This document shows positions 12,431 through 23,995 of a stretch of 64,000 bases of DNA, in pieces. A program made the position numbers and the translations under genes. Numbering within the stretch: the first letter of the stretch is position 1; each line of letters opens with the position of its first letter. The DNA comes from Paguma larvata (taxonomy: Eukaryota; Chordata; Mammalia; Carnivora; Viverridae), in contig CM057826.1 of the NCBI GenBank assembly GCA_030068075.1, forward strand, positions 33,778,211 through 33,842,210. The letters run 5' to 3'. The notes beneath the pieces were generated by a model that saw only the letters and a program-made list of their open reading frames with translations, was not told the origin of the DNA and did no database searches.

Positions 12431-13712
12431 AAAAGTTAATTGGAGGTCTGATTATAAAGCTTGGAGAAGGAGTCATGGGCAACCAAGTTCAAATTCATCT
12501 ACCCCTCCATCCTAGACAGATCACTTAAAAAGTTCCTGAGGATTATGTAAACTCTATGAACTGGACACTCATCTAAGCTACGCAGTCCTGTTTCATGGCT
12601 ACCTTCTGAAACCTCTTCTAATGCTTCTGTGGGCCTCCGGAACTGCCGACAGAGGTGCAGGATCATTAAGAACTCAGTCAAAATAGGCTTTTAACTTGAG
12701 TTACTATCAATGTTTATTCCATAGTGACTCTTGATAGTGGGAAACTGAGGAAGTCATATTTGATTCTGTCGTTCTCCATTTCACGCATACATCCTTGAGC
12801 TTTCTTGCTAAGAGACGAAAGGTGCATAAACTTCCTAAAATCTTACCCAAGCAGGACACTTACCTGGAAATAAGTCTCTTGTCCTTCTTTTTATATATCA
12901 TCAGTAGGGGTACGGGAAGAGGGAGAAAAAGACAGCAAGGGAAGTGGAACATCATGAAGCTAAATACATCAGCTTTTAAGGCTCTGGCTTCCAGATGCAA
13001 GTGCCTCTCTTCATGCTTGTCCTATACGAGCACGAAGGAAAATTGTGTATTTCAAATGACAGCCAATTATTAAGGCAAAATGCATTCTAATTCTGTTTAC
13101 ATTCCATTTATATAACTATCATCACAGAGAGGGGCAGCATTGGGATGGAGGATTCTCATATTCTGGAATATCTGCTGGTGGTTCTTGTTCCTCCCATTTT
13201 GAGGGGGCCCTAAGACATGTATTGGTCATTTTCATTCCGTCTAAATCTAGAGCCCCCCCATCACTCAGTTTCCAAAATTACTTATTTTATTGTTGAAAGT
13301 GAGAATTGTGGATATATGTAAGAAACCAGAACTAATAAAGTGCTTTTATTGATATGTCAGATGCTTGAACCTCTGCAGGAAAGAATAAAGACAACCACAG
13401 AAGCACAAGAAGTAAGCTAAGCTCCTGGCATGATTCTCCGAGGAAGAACTTTTTCCCTTCCATGATGCTTCAGTGCTTCTTTTTCATTTGGAAGTTGAGA
13501 CATGAAAGCTTCTTTCTTTCTGTAACTTCACCAAGCTTCTTTCTAATTATGTATAACTCAGATTCTGGGAAAAAATAGGAGGAGTAATCATTGTAGTAAC
13601 AGCAGCACTTATTTGAGAGTAGATTAAGCTTGGAGTATACATTTGAAATGCATTTCATTTTTGTGACATTGAAACTTGTATTTTAGGGGAAGAATTAAAA
13701 CTAGGGACAAAC
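12431..13712. other. non-coding stretch, no gene seen
   Basis: Mixed composition without a recognised repeat. Open frames at 12499-12681 and 12795-13073 show no known domain. Confidence 0.4.
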
Positions 13713-13882
13713 GGGCACGTGGGTGGCTCAGCCGGTTGAGCATCTGACTCTTGATTTCGGCTCAGGTCATTAGCTCATGGTATGTGGGTTCAAGCCCTGC
13801 ATCAGGCTTAGGGCTGACAGCCTCTACCTGTCTCTCTCTGACCTTGCCCCCCCCCAAAATAAATAAACAACAACAAAAAAAG
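13713..13882 (+). mobile_element. SINEC, shortened body
   Basis: Head 'gggcacgtgggtggctcagc', B-box 'gggttcaagccctgcatc', then a body that jumps early to the CT tail and a run of nine C before AAATAAATAAACAACAAC. GACAAAC occurs immediately before (13706-13712) and just after (13888-13894) the element, a plausible target-site duplication. Confidence 0.85.
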
Positions 13883-14207
13883 CAAATGACAAACATTGTT
13901 CATGAAAGCTAATGATATATTATGTTAAACTATAAAGTTTGGAGGAGTCATAAATTGATCACATTTTAATTTGTTAATATATATGAACGTGACACAGAAA
14001 AATGTGTTAGAAGATCATCACTTTGTCCATCTGTGACGTTACTCCCTATATTTATTGTAGCAGGGTTGCTACTCAGTTCCCTCAGGCCAGGAATGTGTTA
14101 ACTTCCTCTCAGCATGCTTCATTGGAGCTAAGACCTTGTAGCTGCAGACGCAGCCTGATCCAGTTCCTGAGATGCATCTAACCAGAGCAAAAAGGAGAAG
14201 TAATGAA
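13883..14207. other. non-coding stretch, no gene seen
   Basis: AT-rich sequence between a SINE and an inverted MIR. No feature is supported. Confidence 0.4.
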
Positions 14208-14457
14208 ATAATAATAATAACACATTGTTATGACTGTTTATTATGTGACAGGAACAGTGCTGAGTGTCCTTCACTCATTCAGTCTTCACCATCATCCTGG
14301 GTTAGGCCTGGACATTACGACCATTGTCCATTTTACAGAGGAGGAAATTGTATCTCAGACAAAGCATCTAATTCGCTTGACATCAGAAAGTTAAGTGGTG
14401 AGGTACCGAGCCTCCAGGGTCATACTCCCAACCATTATGCTATCCTGCCCCCTAGAA
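14208..14457 (-). repeat. MIR SINE remnant, inverted, near full length
   Basis: The order on the plus strand is 'actgtttattatgtgacagg', 'gtccttcactcattcagtct', 'ccattttacagaggaggaaa', then 'tatgctatcctgcccc'. This covers nearly the whole MIR in reverse. A 96-codon frame here is produced by the repeat. Confidence 0.8.
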
Positions 14458-14496
14458 GATAAGAGTCTAATGTTACTTTTGCTAGGGTCTGGGTTG

Positions 14497-14611
14497 CTTT
14501 TGTTTGTGTGTTTGTTTTTTGAAGTAGACTCCATGCTCAATGGGGGGCTCAAACTCCCAACCCCAAGATCAAGAGTTACTCACTTTACCGACCTAGTCAG
14601 CCAGCTGCCTC
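14497..14611 (-). mobile_element. older SINEC, inverted, with exact target duplication
   Basis: On the plus strand a T-rich tail (14497-14520) is followed by 'gaagtagactccatgctcaa', 'ggggctcaaactcccaaccc' and an altered head ending 'gccagctgcctc'. It is flanked by an exact 12-bp direct repeat GGGTCTGGGTTG at 14485-14496 and 14612-14623. The head is changed at many sites, so this is an older insertion whose duplication survived. Confidence 0.85.
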
Positions 14612-16359
14612 GGGTCTGGGTTGTTTTTAGATATACTGTTGCTTAATGCATATAGCTGGATTTACACTTCAATTTCACGATAGATGTTTACAGTTCCTTT
14701 TTAGTTCTAGAACTTAAACTAATGTGTGAAGTCTGAAAAGCAACCATTACCTGACCAGGTTGTCCACTTGCCTTTGGAGTCCCACTCACGAAGACATTGG
14801 ATTCCTGGGCACCGTCCTGGAAAGTGATCAAGTTAGCCTCCTCTTCCCATATTCTAATTTGAATGACTGGTCACTCCCATCAGAGCAAGCTCTGGTCCAT
14901 GTCCCATGACTTGCTCCATTTTCCAAGATGACCACATAAGTTCCACACTGTATCACATCTAAGCCCATCTGAACTGTGAAAGAAATGTATCTGGCTCATG
15001 ACGCATGTGTCTGTCATGACTCACCTACTGTCATATTATTGTCTAGCACTAGTAATATGCTTCTTAAAGAAGATTATAATAATGTCCTCAGTTCTGTCCT
15101 GCATTGAATCAGTGACATCTTTATTTCCCTTACATCCCAGAGTTTCTAAATTCATTACCTAAAATGCTAGCAGTTCTCTATCATTTGTTAGGTATCACAA
15201 GTTGTTACCCATAACAAGATACTGAAGGTTGTGAATGACTTGCTTTTTATTTTATAAATTAGGAAATAGTAATATTTTTAGTACACTAACATTTTTATTC
15301 ATTTGAATTCCAATGTTTTCTTAAATGTGAGGAAAAAATGGTAGCATGACAGCTAACAAACCAGAAATTATACTCCCTGTTACCACTCTTAAATATATCT
15401 TCTGAAAAACACTATCATTTGTATTATTTGGTTTATTATCTCTATCTATGTTTGGTGTGGATTTCCACCAACTGATTATGTCTGTTTATTTTCCCCTGGA
15501 AAGTTGAGTATGGACATAGTGTATTAATTGATTTGATAAATTTCCCAAGGTTTTACAAAGTAGTTGAACAACTTTTTCTTTGTGATGCTAGATGGCACTA
15601 CTAGCCAACACTTTGCTTTTCACAGATGACTTTCTTATTCCAGAAGTTGTAAATAACTATATGAAATGAAATTTTATCCTATAATTTAATGATTAAATAT
15701 TAATTATGATGAATTTTCAGAATAAACGTTAAAAGTTAAAATCTTTCAGATGAAGGAAATTATATAGTCACCTGTGAATGCAAATTAAAGGAAAAATAGA
15801 ACAAAAATTTTTGGCTTTATAATTTAATTTAAAAATGAACATGCATTATTTGATTGACAGTTGGCAATAGAGCCTCAATATTCAGGAAGCAATTATTCTA
15901 TGAGGGAGAGAGAAAGAAAAATCAATGTGTAGAATTCAATGTTCTTAGACACAGTGCTAGTGTTTTAAGAACACCAAAAATATTTCTTCAAAGAGTATTT
16001 TCATGGACCTTTTCTCTCAAATCCTTTAATTAGTAATAAAAGCTACAACTTTCTCCTATTTTATGCACATTTCACTGTATGAAAGCATTACTATATTTTC
16101 AGGTACTTGTGTTTTGGAAAATGACAATAGGTTTACAACCAAGGACAATTAAAAATCTGTGCTAGAGAAATTTAGGCCCCTAAAGTTCTATGCCATATAC
16201 AGATTTGTGTCTTGAATACATTCATCCAGTGTTATTGTCTGTTCCTTTTCTATGTTTAGTTAGTATCAAATACCAGTCTTTTGTTTATTGTATAGTAAGC
16301 TTACAAAGAAAAGGCAAATTCTCAGCCATTTATGCAGACATTTGAATACAGGTTTTAAC

Positions 16360-16860
16360 ATTCGGGTTGTCCAAACGGAACCTACAGCATTCTGACCATT
16401 AGCTGGGTCACTAGTTAGGGGCTGAGGGCCTCACCTGAGTAACTTGAGAATGCCTTCAATCTGGCTTTTTGATTTGGCTTTCACAGGCCAGTACTTTTTA
16501 TTTCTTCTCATCTGTCTGCTATCATGTTAACAAGCCAAGGCGAATCTCTGCAGCTCATTGACAACATAATAAAATGAGATTAGAATTTCACCAGCTAAAG
16601 AATGTTTTTTTTTTTTTTTTTTTTAGGCTTAGGCTTGAGACTAATGTTTGTGTGTGCCTTGGTGATCAAAAAAGAAAAACAAACAAGTAAAACCGTAATG
16701 GTTTGCCTATAAGGATTTCTTACTTACGTCTGCTGAGCCTAAGCGAAAACCCGGATAAGTTCCGAATCAAAACAACAGCATTTTTCATGTCACTGATGTA
16801 ATATTACTAGTAGGCTCACCCCAATGTTGTTTTTGTACCACAAGAATTATTATGTAGTTT
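16360..16860. promoter_or_regulatory. candidate conserved noncoding element
   Basis: Unique sequence with retained CpGs (for example 'taagcgaaaacccggataag' near 16739) and little low-complexity DNA apart from the poly-T run. Conservation cannot be judged from one genome. The call rests on the absence of repeats and on composition. Confidence 0.3.
16605..16624. repeat. poly-T run
   Basis: Twenty consecutive T. No retroelement body is attached on either side, so it may simply be a homopolymer. Confidence 0.8.
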
Positions 16861-17639
16861 ACATTTTATTAATAGGAAGGCTGGTTCAAGAAGAGTCCAT
16901 TGATATCACTGGAAGCTGCTAGAAGCTGCTGCTTCATTTTAGGAGTTTAGAACAAATAGGTAGGATATGCAATCACCGAGTCCCTAAAGTGGATATTGTG
17001 GTAAATATCTCTTGACTACTGAAGGTTTTGGCAACTTCTCGAGGCATTTTGAACCAATATAAATAAAAATTTAAAAAAAAAAACACTAGAAGTTAGACAG
17101 TGTTGCTTATTGTGCAAGAACAATCAAGAACACTTAATGGAGAAGGAGCCACAAATTAATATCTAACCTCAAATACATGCAAGACTTTTATCCTCCTAAG
17201 TAGGTTGACCAAAGAGACTAAAACACATTGTTTTGTGTTTATATTTTCAAGTCACATTTTCCGTATACAATTAAGTTACTTAAAATTCTGCAGTCGAAAT
17301 ATTCATCATTAGTAATAAGGTCTGGGTTTCTTTGATTAAATTGTGATTTGGAGTAGTTAGATGTCTAATGTTTTAATTAAGGAAATTAATTGCATTTGCT
17401 GTCTTGATATTTATCCATTTTCTAACCAGTCATTTTATTAGTTACACATAACACATAAACATATTTTGCAAATTAGTTTACTGGTTATTCCTTATCCTGC
17501 AGAGTTTAGATAGCAGAAGGATATATATATTATAAGTAATATTGTAAGTAATATATGTGTGTATTAGCTTGCATGCAGTACGAAGTTAGGTAAATAAAGC
17601 TACTTTAATGTGTTGTATTCATTATTAATCAGTGCAACA

Positions 17640-18800
17640 CAAGAACTTAAATAGCATAGGTCATTTTAGCAGGAATAAAGATGTTTTTAAAAGAGCGGCA
17701 GTCAGGTAACAAATCCTATTTCTCGGCTATACTAATTGCTTTCTTTGTGTTTAAATCCTTGCGAGTGGTGAAAGGTAAAAGCAAGCTAGGAAGCTGCATG
17801 ACTGAGAAACCCAAACAACTCTTAAAAAAATTTTCTTTTTCGGTCCTGTGCCTTGAGAATTTGCCATCTGGATTGCATACCGTACTCAGCGCGTTAGCTC
17901 TTGACGTTTTTAAACAATAGCACGGTAGCATTTCAGCATGTGGTCTCATGATAAAATAATTGTGCCGTGCATTAAATTATGCATATATATATTTTAAACA
18001 CCTCGCATGCCTGAAGGACATAGTGAGGACAGGCACTTGCCAGTTTGGTTTAGCCCTACCACAGCATAGGGTTGGTAATGTACAAATGCATGTATTATCA
18101 GCTCCACTTTCAATGATATTTAGGGAAAAATATTTCCAAGATAAATATGTCAAGTTTTGTACTGCATTGGGCTTTCTCAAGGTTAATTAGTATCCAAGTG
18201 ACTAAGATGTTTTATTCCTTTTGGATACTTTCATCTTAGGGTGATATTTGCCTGGGGTTGATCTGTTTTTGATTAACTCTATGTGATAATGAAAACCATG
18301 AGAATGGCCTCGTGTAGGAGTTCCTTCTTTTCTGATGTTACGTTTAAAACTGCGGAAGTCTTCCAATATTTAACACGAACTTTTTTCCCTTTCTGCACCC
18401 AGACCTCAAGTTAATTATGAAAGTGTGGGGAATGATTTTATCTAAAGTCTCTGTTTTGTAAGGTGTGCCTAAGTGAAGAGTTCAACTATTTTTATTGGGG
18501 TGAAGAAAAACAGATTCTAATGAGGGTTCAAGGCGATCTTGGCGCTCTCCAAGAACAGGCAGGGAGTTAGAGCAGCTGTTGGACGTAGAAGATTGAGACA
18601 AATGGAGGATGCCTCCTCTGTTGTCATAACGCGTGTATTTTGAGCTAATCACTAATGACTATTGGCATTCCCTCCCTGCTTCGAATTTAAAATAGAGGAA
18701 TAACTGACTGGATAAAATTGTCAAAGTTGTTTGAGGAGCGATCTAAGAATATAATAATAATTTTTTCCTTTAGAAACGAGATTGTGAAAAATGGAGATTT
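17640..18800. promoter_or_regulatory. candidate conserved noncoding element, CpG-enriched
   Basis: Unique DNA with roughly two dozen CpG dinucleotides by eye, more than in the flanking kilobases. Clusters include 'cagcgcgttagctcttgacg' near 17888 and 'cataacgcgtgtattttgag' near 18626. Overlapping short frames on both strands show no domain. It may be an enhancer-like element, inferred only from composition and freedom from repeats. Confidence 0.35.
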
Positions 18801-19099
18801 CCGTCTCATCTATTTTACTTCTGTTTTGGTGAGCTTATCTTGATGTCGCTTTTTATCAAATAGAATATGTAATGGGTTCAGCATGTGTGTTAATTTATAG
18901 ACCTAATCACAATGAGGACTGGTCTTATCTAGGGACAACTATAATCTCTCTGCCTTTTAATTTAGTCTTTACGAAGTTATGTCTGAATCCAAAAGGGAAA
19001 GAAAATTAGTCAACCAATTTGTACAATTATCACACTTTCAAGAATTTAGCACTTTGTACTGTACGTTTGCTTCTACTCAATTTTCATCGTTAATGGAAG

Positions 19100-19240
19100 C
19101 AATTAAAAGTTTTGAAGTTGAGATTTAATTGACATATTAGTTTGGGGTATACACCATAATGATTCAGTATTTGTATACATCGTGAAATGGTTATCATAAT
19201 AAGTCTACTGAATGTCTATCCCCACACAGTTATAAAAAAG
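19100..19240 (-). mobile_element. old L1 3' end, antisense
   Basis: The plus strand reads 'gagatttaattgacatatta', 'gtttggggtatacaccataa', 'tgattcagtatttgtataca' and 'cataataagtctactgaatg'. This is the antisense of the old L1M 3' end. Only about 140 bases remain. Confidence 0.7.
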
Positions 19241-19457
19241 CCATTTTAATCAATGAACATGTATCCAATGGGCTCATTCGGTAACCTATGTATCTGATGT
19301 CTTTCAAGTTGTAAAATAAGTTCAGCTTGCCTCAGCAAATGGAGGTTTTGTTGGAAAGATAGCAAAGGAAGACAGGAAAAAATGTCTTAAATGTCTCAAT
19401 GAGGCATCACAGACTACTAGAACATCTTTTTTAGTTTAAAGCAAAATAGGCTTTAGG

Positions 19458-19656
19458 CAGTTGATTAAGCATCCCAACTTCGGCTCAGGTCATGATCTCG
19501 CGGTTTGTGGGTTCGAGCCCCATATCGGGCTCTGTGCTGACAGCTCAGAGCCTGGAGCCTGCTTCAGATTCTGTGTCTTCCTAGCTCTCTTCCTCTCTCC
19601 CACATATGCTTTGTCTCTCTCTCTCTCTCAAAAATAAACATTAATTATTTTTTAAA
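19458..19656 (+). mobile_element. felid SINEC, 5'-truncated
   Basis: The first bases of the tRNA head are missing. The body from 'cggctcaggtcatgatctcg' to 'tgctgacagctcagagcctg' is well preserved, followed by a CT tail and AAAAATAAACATTAATTA. It is flanked by 16-bp direct repeats, CAAAATAGGCTTTAGG (19442-19457) and CAAAATAAGCTCTAGG (19657-19672), differing at two sites. Confidence 0.9.
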
Positions 19657-20219
19657 CAAAATAAGCTCTAGGAACAGGTCTAATGATTTGATGGCGACTC
19701 TGTTAGCTATTGTACAAGCACTGGGCCACTTTTCCATCTCTGTTTATCCTGTTCACTGTTGTTAACTAACTGATATGTGTCTGTCTTTCATAAACGGGCA
19801 TAAAGAGGTTCCACTTGGTCTGACTAGCATCTCTAGAGTGGGTAGATACATTGGTCAGAGTTTACCCAATAGCTGCCTTGCAGGCTGTTTGCTTTGAGTA
19901 ATTGATCATCTATTCCAATTAGCTGTAGTCCACATAGGCCACACATGGTTAAAAAAAAAAGGCCATTCAGGAATAAAAAACACACCAGACTGGGGTTATG
20001 AGCATGGCAGTGAGTCTGAAATTTCTCACAATACCACTTTATAAATTGTGTGGCTTGACAATGCATTTGGATCCAGAGAAAAAAAATACTTATTTCATGT
20101 TATTAAAATGTTGCCATATGCTCAAAGTATAACTGATTGATAACTTCAAAAAACATCTGAAAGAAATACTGTATAAAATATGAGAATATGTATTATGATA
20201 TAAGATATACTAACACTAG

Positions 20220-21000
20220 TTTCCTATTTAAAGGCAACCAAAATGCATTGTCCCCTTTTCTCATCAGCTGATGCTTTGGAGTACTTATTCATTAATTGCT
20301 GAGAACTTCTAATGAAAATTGACATAGGCCTACATGGCTGGACCCTTTAATTCCCTTAAATACATTTAAAAGAAATTGAATCATGTTGAAGGAGCTAATT
20401 CCAGCAATTAAGCAGTTATTTAATGGACTATTTCCTACATAGCACAACAAATGGAACATTTTTCAAAAGGAAGAAGAGTCATGAAATGCTCGCGGGCACA
20501 AAAGAATAATAAATTTTTAAACTACAAAGCTAATAAACTAGATAAACTGGTGTCATGCTAAGGAAATCCATCCTGGTTCATTAAAGTCTAACATCTGAAA
20601 CCACTAAGCGATCTGTCCTTTTCTACTATTATAGCACAAACGTGCTAAATTACAGGCATCAGATTAACTCCTCATACATTTAGATGTAGCTTTGCTTGAA
20701 ACGCTATCATACATGTTCAAAGAAAGAGTGTTTTCTTTGAACAGGGTTCGTGAAGACCCTGATTATATGTGTGTATATGCATATACACAACTTTATGTAC
20801 AGATTTTCTTTTAGTAAGACTATCCTAAGAGAGAAATCAGACCTAATAGCTTTTGACAAATAAAAGTTGCACTCGCTGAATCACTCATGAGCCCGTGGGG
20901 AATTCAGTGGATTTATCACTGCGGATACTATTGTCCGTAATACTGAAAACTCTGAATTCTTAGAGCTCAAATCAACTCATTTATCTTTGGCTTCTTCTAT
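20220..21000. promoter_or_regulatory. candidate conserved noncoding element
   Basis: Repeat-free and AT-rich, with many ATTA/TAAT cores of the kind bound by homeodomain proteins (for example 'cattaattgctgag' near 20290 and 'ccagcaattaagcag' near 20401). A few CpGs persist. This is inferred from composition only; alignment is needed. Confidence 0.35.
20714..20743. repeat. perfect 12-bp inverted repeat
   Basis: TGTTCAAAGAAA (20714-20725) and TTTCTTTGAACA (20732-20743) are exact reverse complements around the 6-base loop GAGTGT. Each arm contains TTCAAAG/CTTTGAA, the TCF/LEF core. The stem is too short for a microRNA precursor. Confidence 0.7.
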
Positions 21001-21411
21001 GTAAAAACACATTGTAAGAATTAGTATTTTGAAATATTTGCTACTGATTTAACACTGATATAAAAAAAAAAAACGTCGAAACACTCAAATCAATGATTTG
21101 GTGCATATTTAATTTTTCCGTAATATCAGTTGATTGATAAACAGCTGCTTCTATCTTCTGCCCATGACATATTTAAGTTTATCCTAATTTAACCTGATTA
21201 TTACTAAAACCTTACATTTTAGAATACTGGCCAAAAAGTCTTCATTGTTGTTGCTGTTGTATATAAATGCAATTTTAAAGCTTTGTTGGATATGTCATTT
21301 TCTATTAATTGGTTACTTAAAATTTTAATCTTCGGACCATAAGCATATGAAATGGATAAGACAGGGTATACAGTTTCAGTATGAGAAATAATACTCTTTA
21401 AGAATACTTAA

Positions 21412-21624
21412 GGGGCGCCTGGGTGGCTCAGTCGGTTGAGCGTCTGACTTCAGCTCAGGTCAGGATCTCACCGGTCTGTGAGTTCGAGCCCCACGTCGGG
21501 CTCTGTGCTGACAGCTCAGAGCCTGGAGCCTGCTTCACATTCTGTGTCTCCCTCTCTCTCTGCCCCTCCTCCACTCATGCTCTGTCTCTCTGTCTCAAAA
21601 ATAAATAAACATTAAAAAAAAAAA
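21412..21624 (+). mobile_element. young felid SINEC, intact
   Basis: A near-consensus copy: GGGGCGCCTGGGTGGCTCAG head, A-box region 'tggctcagtcggttgagc', B-box 'gttcgagccccacgtc', felid body, CT tail and a long A run. It has an exact 12-bp target duplication AAGAATACTTAA at 21400-21411 and 21625-21636. The intact duplication and low divergence mark it as one of the youngest insertions here. Confidence 0.95.
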
Positions 21625-21694
21625 AAGAATACTTAAAATCATTGAAAACGACAAAAAGAAGAAGTGTATTTTTCTATTTTCTTTTTTTTCTTTT

Positions 21695-21935
21695 CTACAA
21701 ACATAGTTCTCTGAACTGTTGACTTGCTGTATAGCACTGTCCAGCAGAATGGGATGTTGGAAATGCCCTATGGAAACCTGCCCTAAAATACTAGCCACTG
21801 GCCACTTGTGACTTCTGAGCACTTGAAGTATGGCTAGTTCAACTAAGGAACCAAAGTTTTCATTTTATTTATTTTAAAGTGTTTAAGTTTGAATAGCATG
21901 TGGCTAGTGGCTACTTTATTGGACAGCATAGCATA
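21695..21935. mobile_element. MER-type DNA transposon fossil
   Basis: The sequence has inverted arms: 'actgtccagcag' near the left end and 'ttggacagcatag' near the right. Internal 'agccactggccacttgtgac' and 'catgtggctagtggctac' are also partly complementary. This is the layout of a small non-autonomous DNA transposon, probably hAT-type, with no transposase. The exact family is not assigned. Confidence 0.6.
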
Positions 21936-23990
21936 GAGTATTAGCTAAGTGAACTGCTTAAGGTCTTTAGCATTGATTTTCTTTATCACCAAGAAAAGTG
22001 GGATTCTACATTATTTTCCAAATCAAATAAGCCTTTGGAAACCAAAAAATTAAATACGAGGAAACCGTTGTGTCTAGGTATTGTTAAGAGACCCTTCAGC
22101 CAGACTGTTTTGGCCATTTTGTGTCAGTGACAAGAGTTATAAGTCCTGAAGTAGGAAGTGGTAGCTGTAGTTCCGTGGAGTTTCCTGTAAGATATTGCCA
22201 GGTGTGCTGTATCTTGCTCTTTGAATGGGTGAACAGTGCATTTGGCAACAAAGAAATATGCAAAATACGTTGCTGTGAGCTGACTGCAACACCAAATCTG
22301 ATACTCAATGGAAGATTATTCAGTGACTCATGCAGTTCTAAAACAACAAACTACATTGTGAACAAGAAAAAAAAAATCCAGAAGTCTATCTGTATCTGTG
22401 TACAATCATGTGAAATTAAAGTAGGTGAGTGTTTCTCGATGTTCGGTCTTTATTCCACTGTGTTAATTCATTAACTTCAGGATAATAATCAGTGTCAATA
22501 CTTTACAGCCAGTTTTCAAATTGCTGGATTAAGACTAACCCCTTCTGTACCTGACTGCCTCTCTTTCTCCTATCTTTACAGAATGCTTATTTTATGCTCA
22601 AGCCCTATTAGCCTTTCTCTCTGAATACATTATTGCTCCCTGGTTTCCAGTAAAGTCTCCTGCCTTCTGTGTTTCTAATCAGGGCCTCCGTTAAACAGTC
22701 ACAGAGGTTATTGCTTGGTTATGTTTGTCGTTAGTAGCTCTTAGTTTTATCTGCTTGGTGGTGGTTTACAAATTCTTACTAATGCTAAATTACAACAGTA
22801 GTTTCTGGTGGTTTCTACTCTTATTTTCCCTTTCCCCTTCCCCTGTTGCAAATCAGAGTTGGAGGAGGAGGGGAAACCAGTGCAAGATGAAGAGCTTTAG
22901 CTGACTCAGCCTGTGGGACAGTGGATAAGGAAGATCACAGTTGTTTGGCCTGGGATCTGGATCTTATTAATGTCACTCGGCTTCCCCATCCTCAGTGGCA
23001 GAAATTTGGATTCTTCCTGCTGTTAACAGGCCTTAACATGAACTAAAGTTCACTAAACTTTCTGTAACTAAATAAACTCAGGGTTGCTTGAAATTTTCCT
23101 CTTTCCTTTAATGGTCTAGTGAATGGGATAGGGTTGGTATGACAACACCATGCAGCTGTTTGATGTCCCCAAACTGACATATGCTTAAGCATGTTATTTG
23201 GGCTGTCCCTTCTTTCATCCATAATCTGCTTTCTTAAATTCAGAGTTTTAAACATGCAGTGTGTAAAGCACTGAAAGAGAATTGCAGTAATATATTTCCT
23301 AAATTGTGCTCTCTCTTTGAGTTTGAAATAGAGCATCTTTCTGCCTTTGCAATATAGCTGATATCTGATATAGTTCAAGGACAAATAAATCAGAATAAAA
23401 AGGTAATAGGAGTGTTAAATATTACATATGAGAAATGAACTTTTAATTGTTCTCTCATAAAACATTTAGGCTATGAATAAAACTAGTTTCATTCCATTAA
23501 ATACAAGATATTTTTAATACACTGCAGCAAATCAGCAGATGTATGACTTACAAGCACATATCTTACTTAGGAAGATAGCAAAAGTATCTATGATTATAAC
23601 AAAAAATGATGTGAGCTTTTAGTGTTTAGAGATGATTTCATTGTTCTGATTATTTTACAGAGTGACCATCAGCTTCTATGGCAGAAACTGCCATTAAAAA
23701 AAATGAAAGGTCCTAATCTAATTTACAATTAGTGCAGGTCAATAAAATTACTAAAATAAGAATGTAACTTATTGGATCAATTAGAAGGAAAACCAACATA
23801 AATGAAAGTTCTCATGATTGGTAGGGTTTTTTTTTTCTTTCTCTAAAATTGTAGTAATGTGTAAATAATATATAAACACAGTTAAATAATTTAGTTTATT
23901 TTCAAGTATAGAGTCGGAGCAAAAATTTAATCAAATGTCACTGGCTAATGGGGTATCATACAGTAGGTATTGCTTACATAGCCTCCCACT
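21936..23990. other. non-coding stretch, no gene seen
   Basis: Holds open frames of 113-117 codons (22121-22474 plus, 23043-23384 minus) that match nothing I recognise and lack supporting signals. The stretch at 22550-22690 may be decayed L2 but is too weak to call. Confidence 0.4.
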
Positions 23991-23995
23991 TAAGA

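Larger units (their letters stand above)
14624..19095. other. repeat-poor block
   Basis: Roughly 4.5 kb with no SINE, L1, LTR or MIR recognised, the longest such stretch in the window. It contains no coding frame that can be assigned. A poly-T run lies at 16605-16624. Two sub-regions retain more CpG and read as candidate conserved noncoding sequence (16360-16860 and 17640-18800). Confidence 0.5.
19673..21399. other. repeat-poor block
   Basis: About 1.7 kb without recognised interspersed repeats. The central part (20220-21000) is a candidate conserved noncoding region and carries a perfect stem-loop at 20714-20743. No gene was recognised. Confidence 0.45.

Noticed and set aside
14172..14462. 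96-codon open frame, plus strand
   Set aside because: Coincides with an inverted MIR.
14446..14462. CTCF-like motif on the reverse strand ('gccccctagaag')
   Set aside because: Matches only part of the core and lies at the end of a MIR; several key positions differ.
20714..20743. microRNA hairpin
   Set aside because: A 12-bp stem with a 6-base loop is far too short for a pre-miRNA, and the flanks do not extend the pairing.
21412..21490. tRNA-like head with A and B boxes
   Set aside because: It is the tRNA-derived head of a SINE, repeated in many copies and lacking a mature tRNA cloverleaf; not a tRNA gene.
22121..22474. 117-codon open frame, plus strand
   Set aside because: No recognisable domain, no conserved-looking composition, an internal lysine run from a poly-A stretch, and an overlapping frame on the other strand. 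Consistent with chance.
23043..23384. 113-codon open frame, minus strand
   Set aside because: Unsupported by any domain or neighbouring gene signal.
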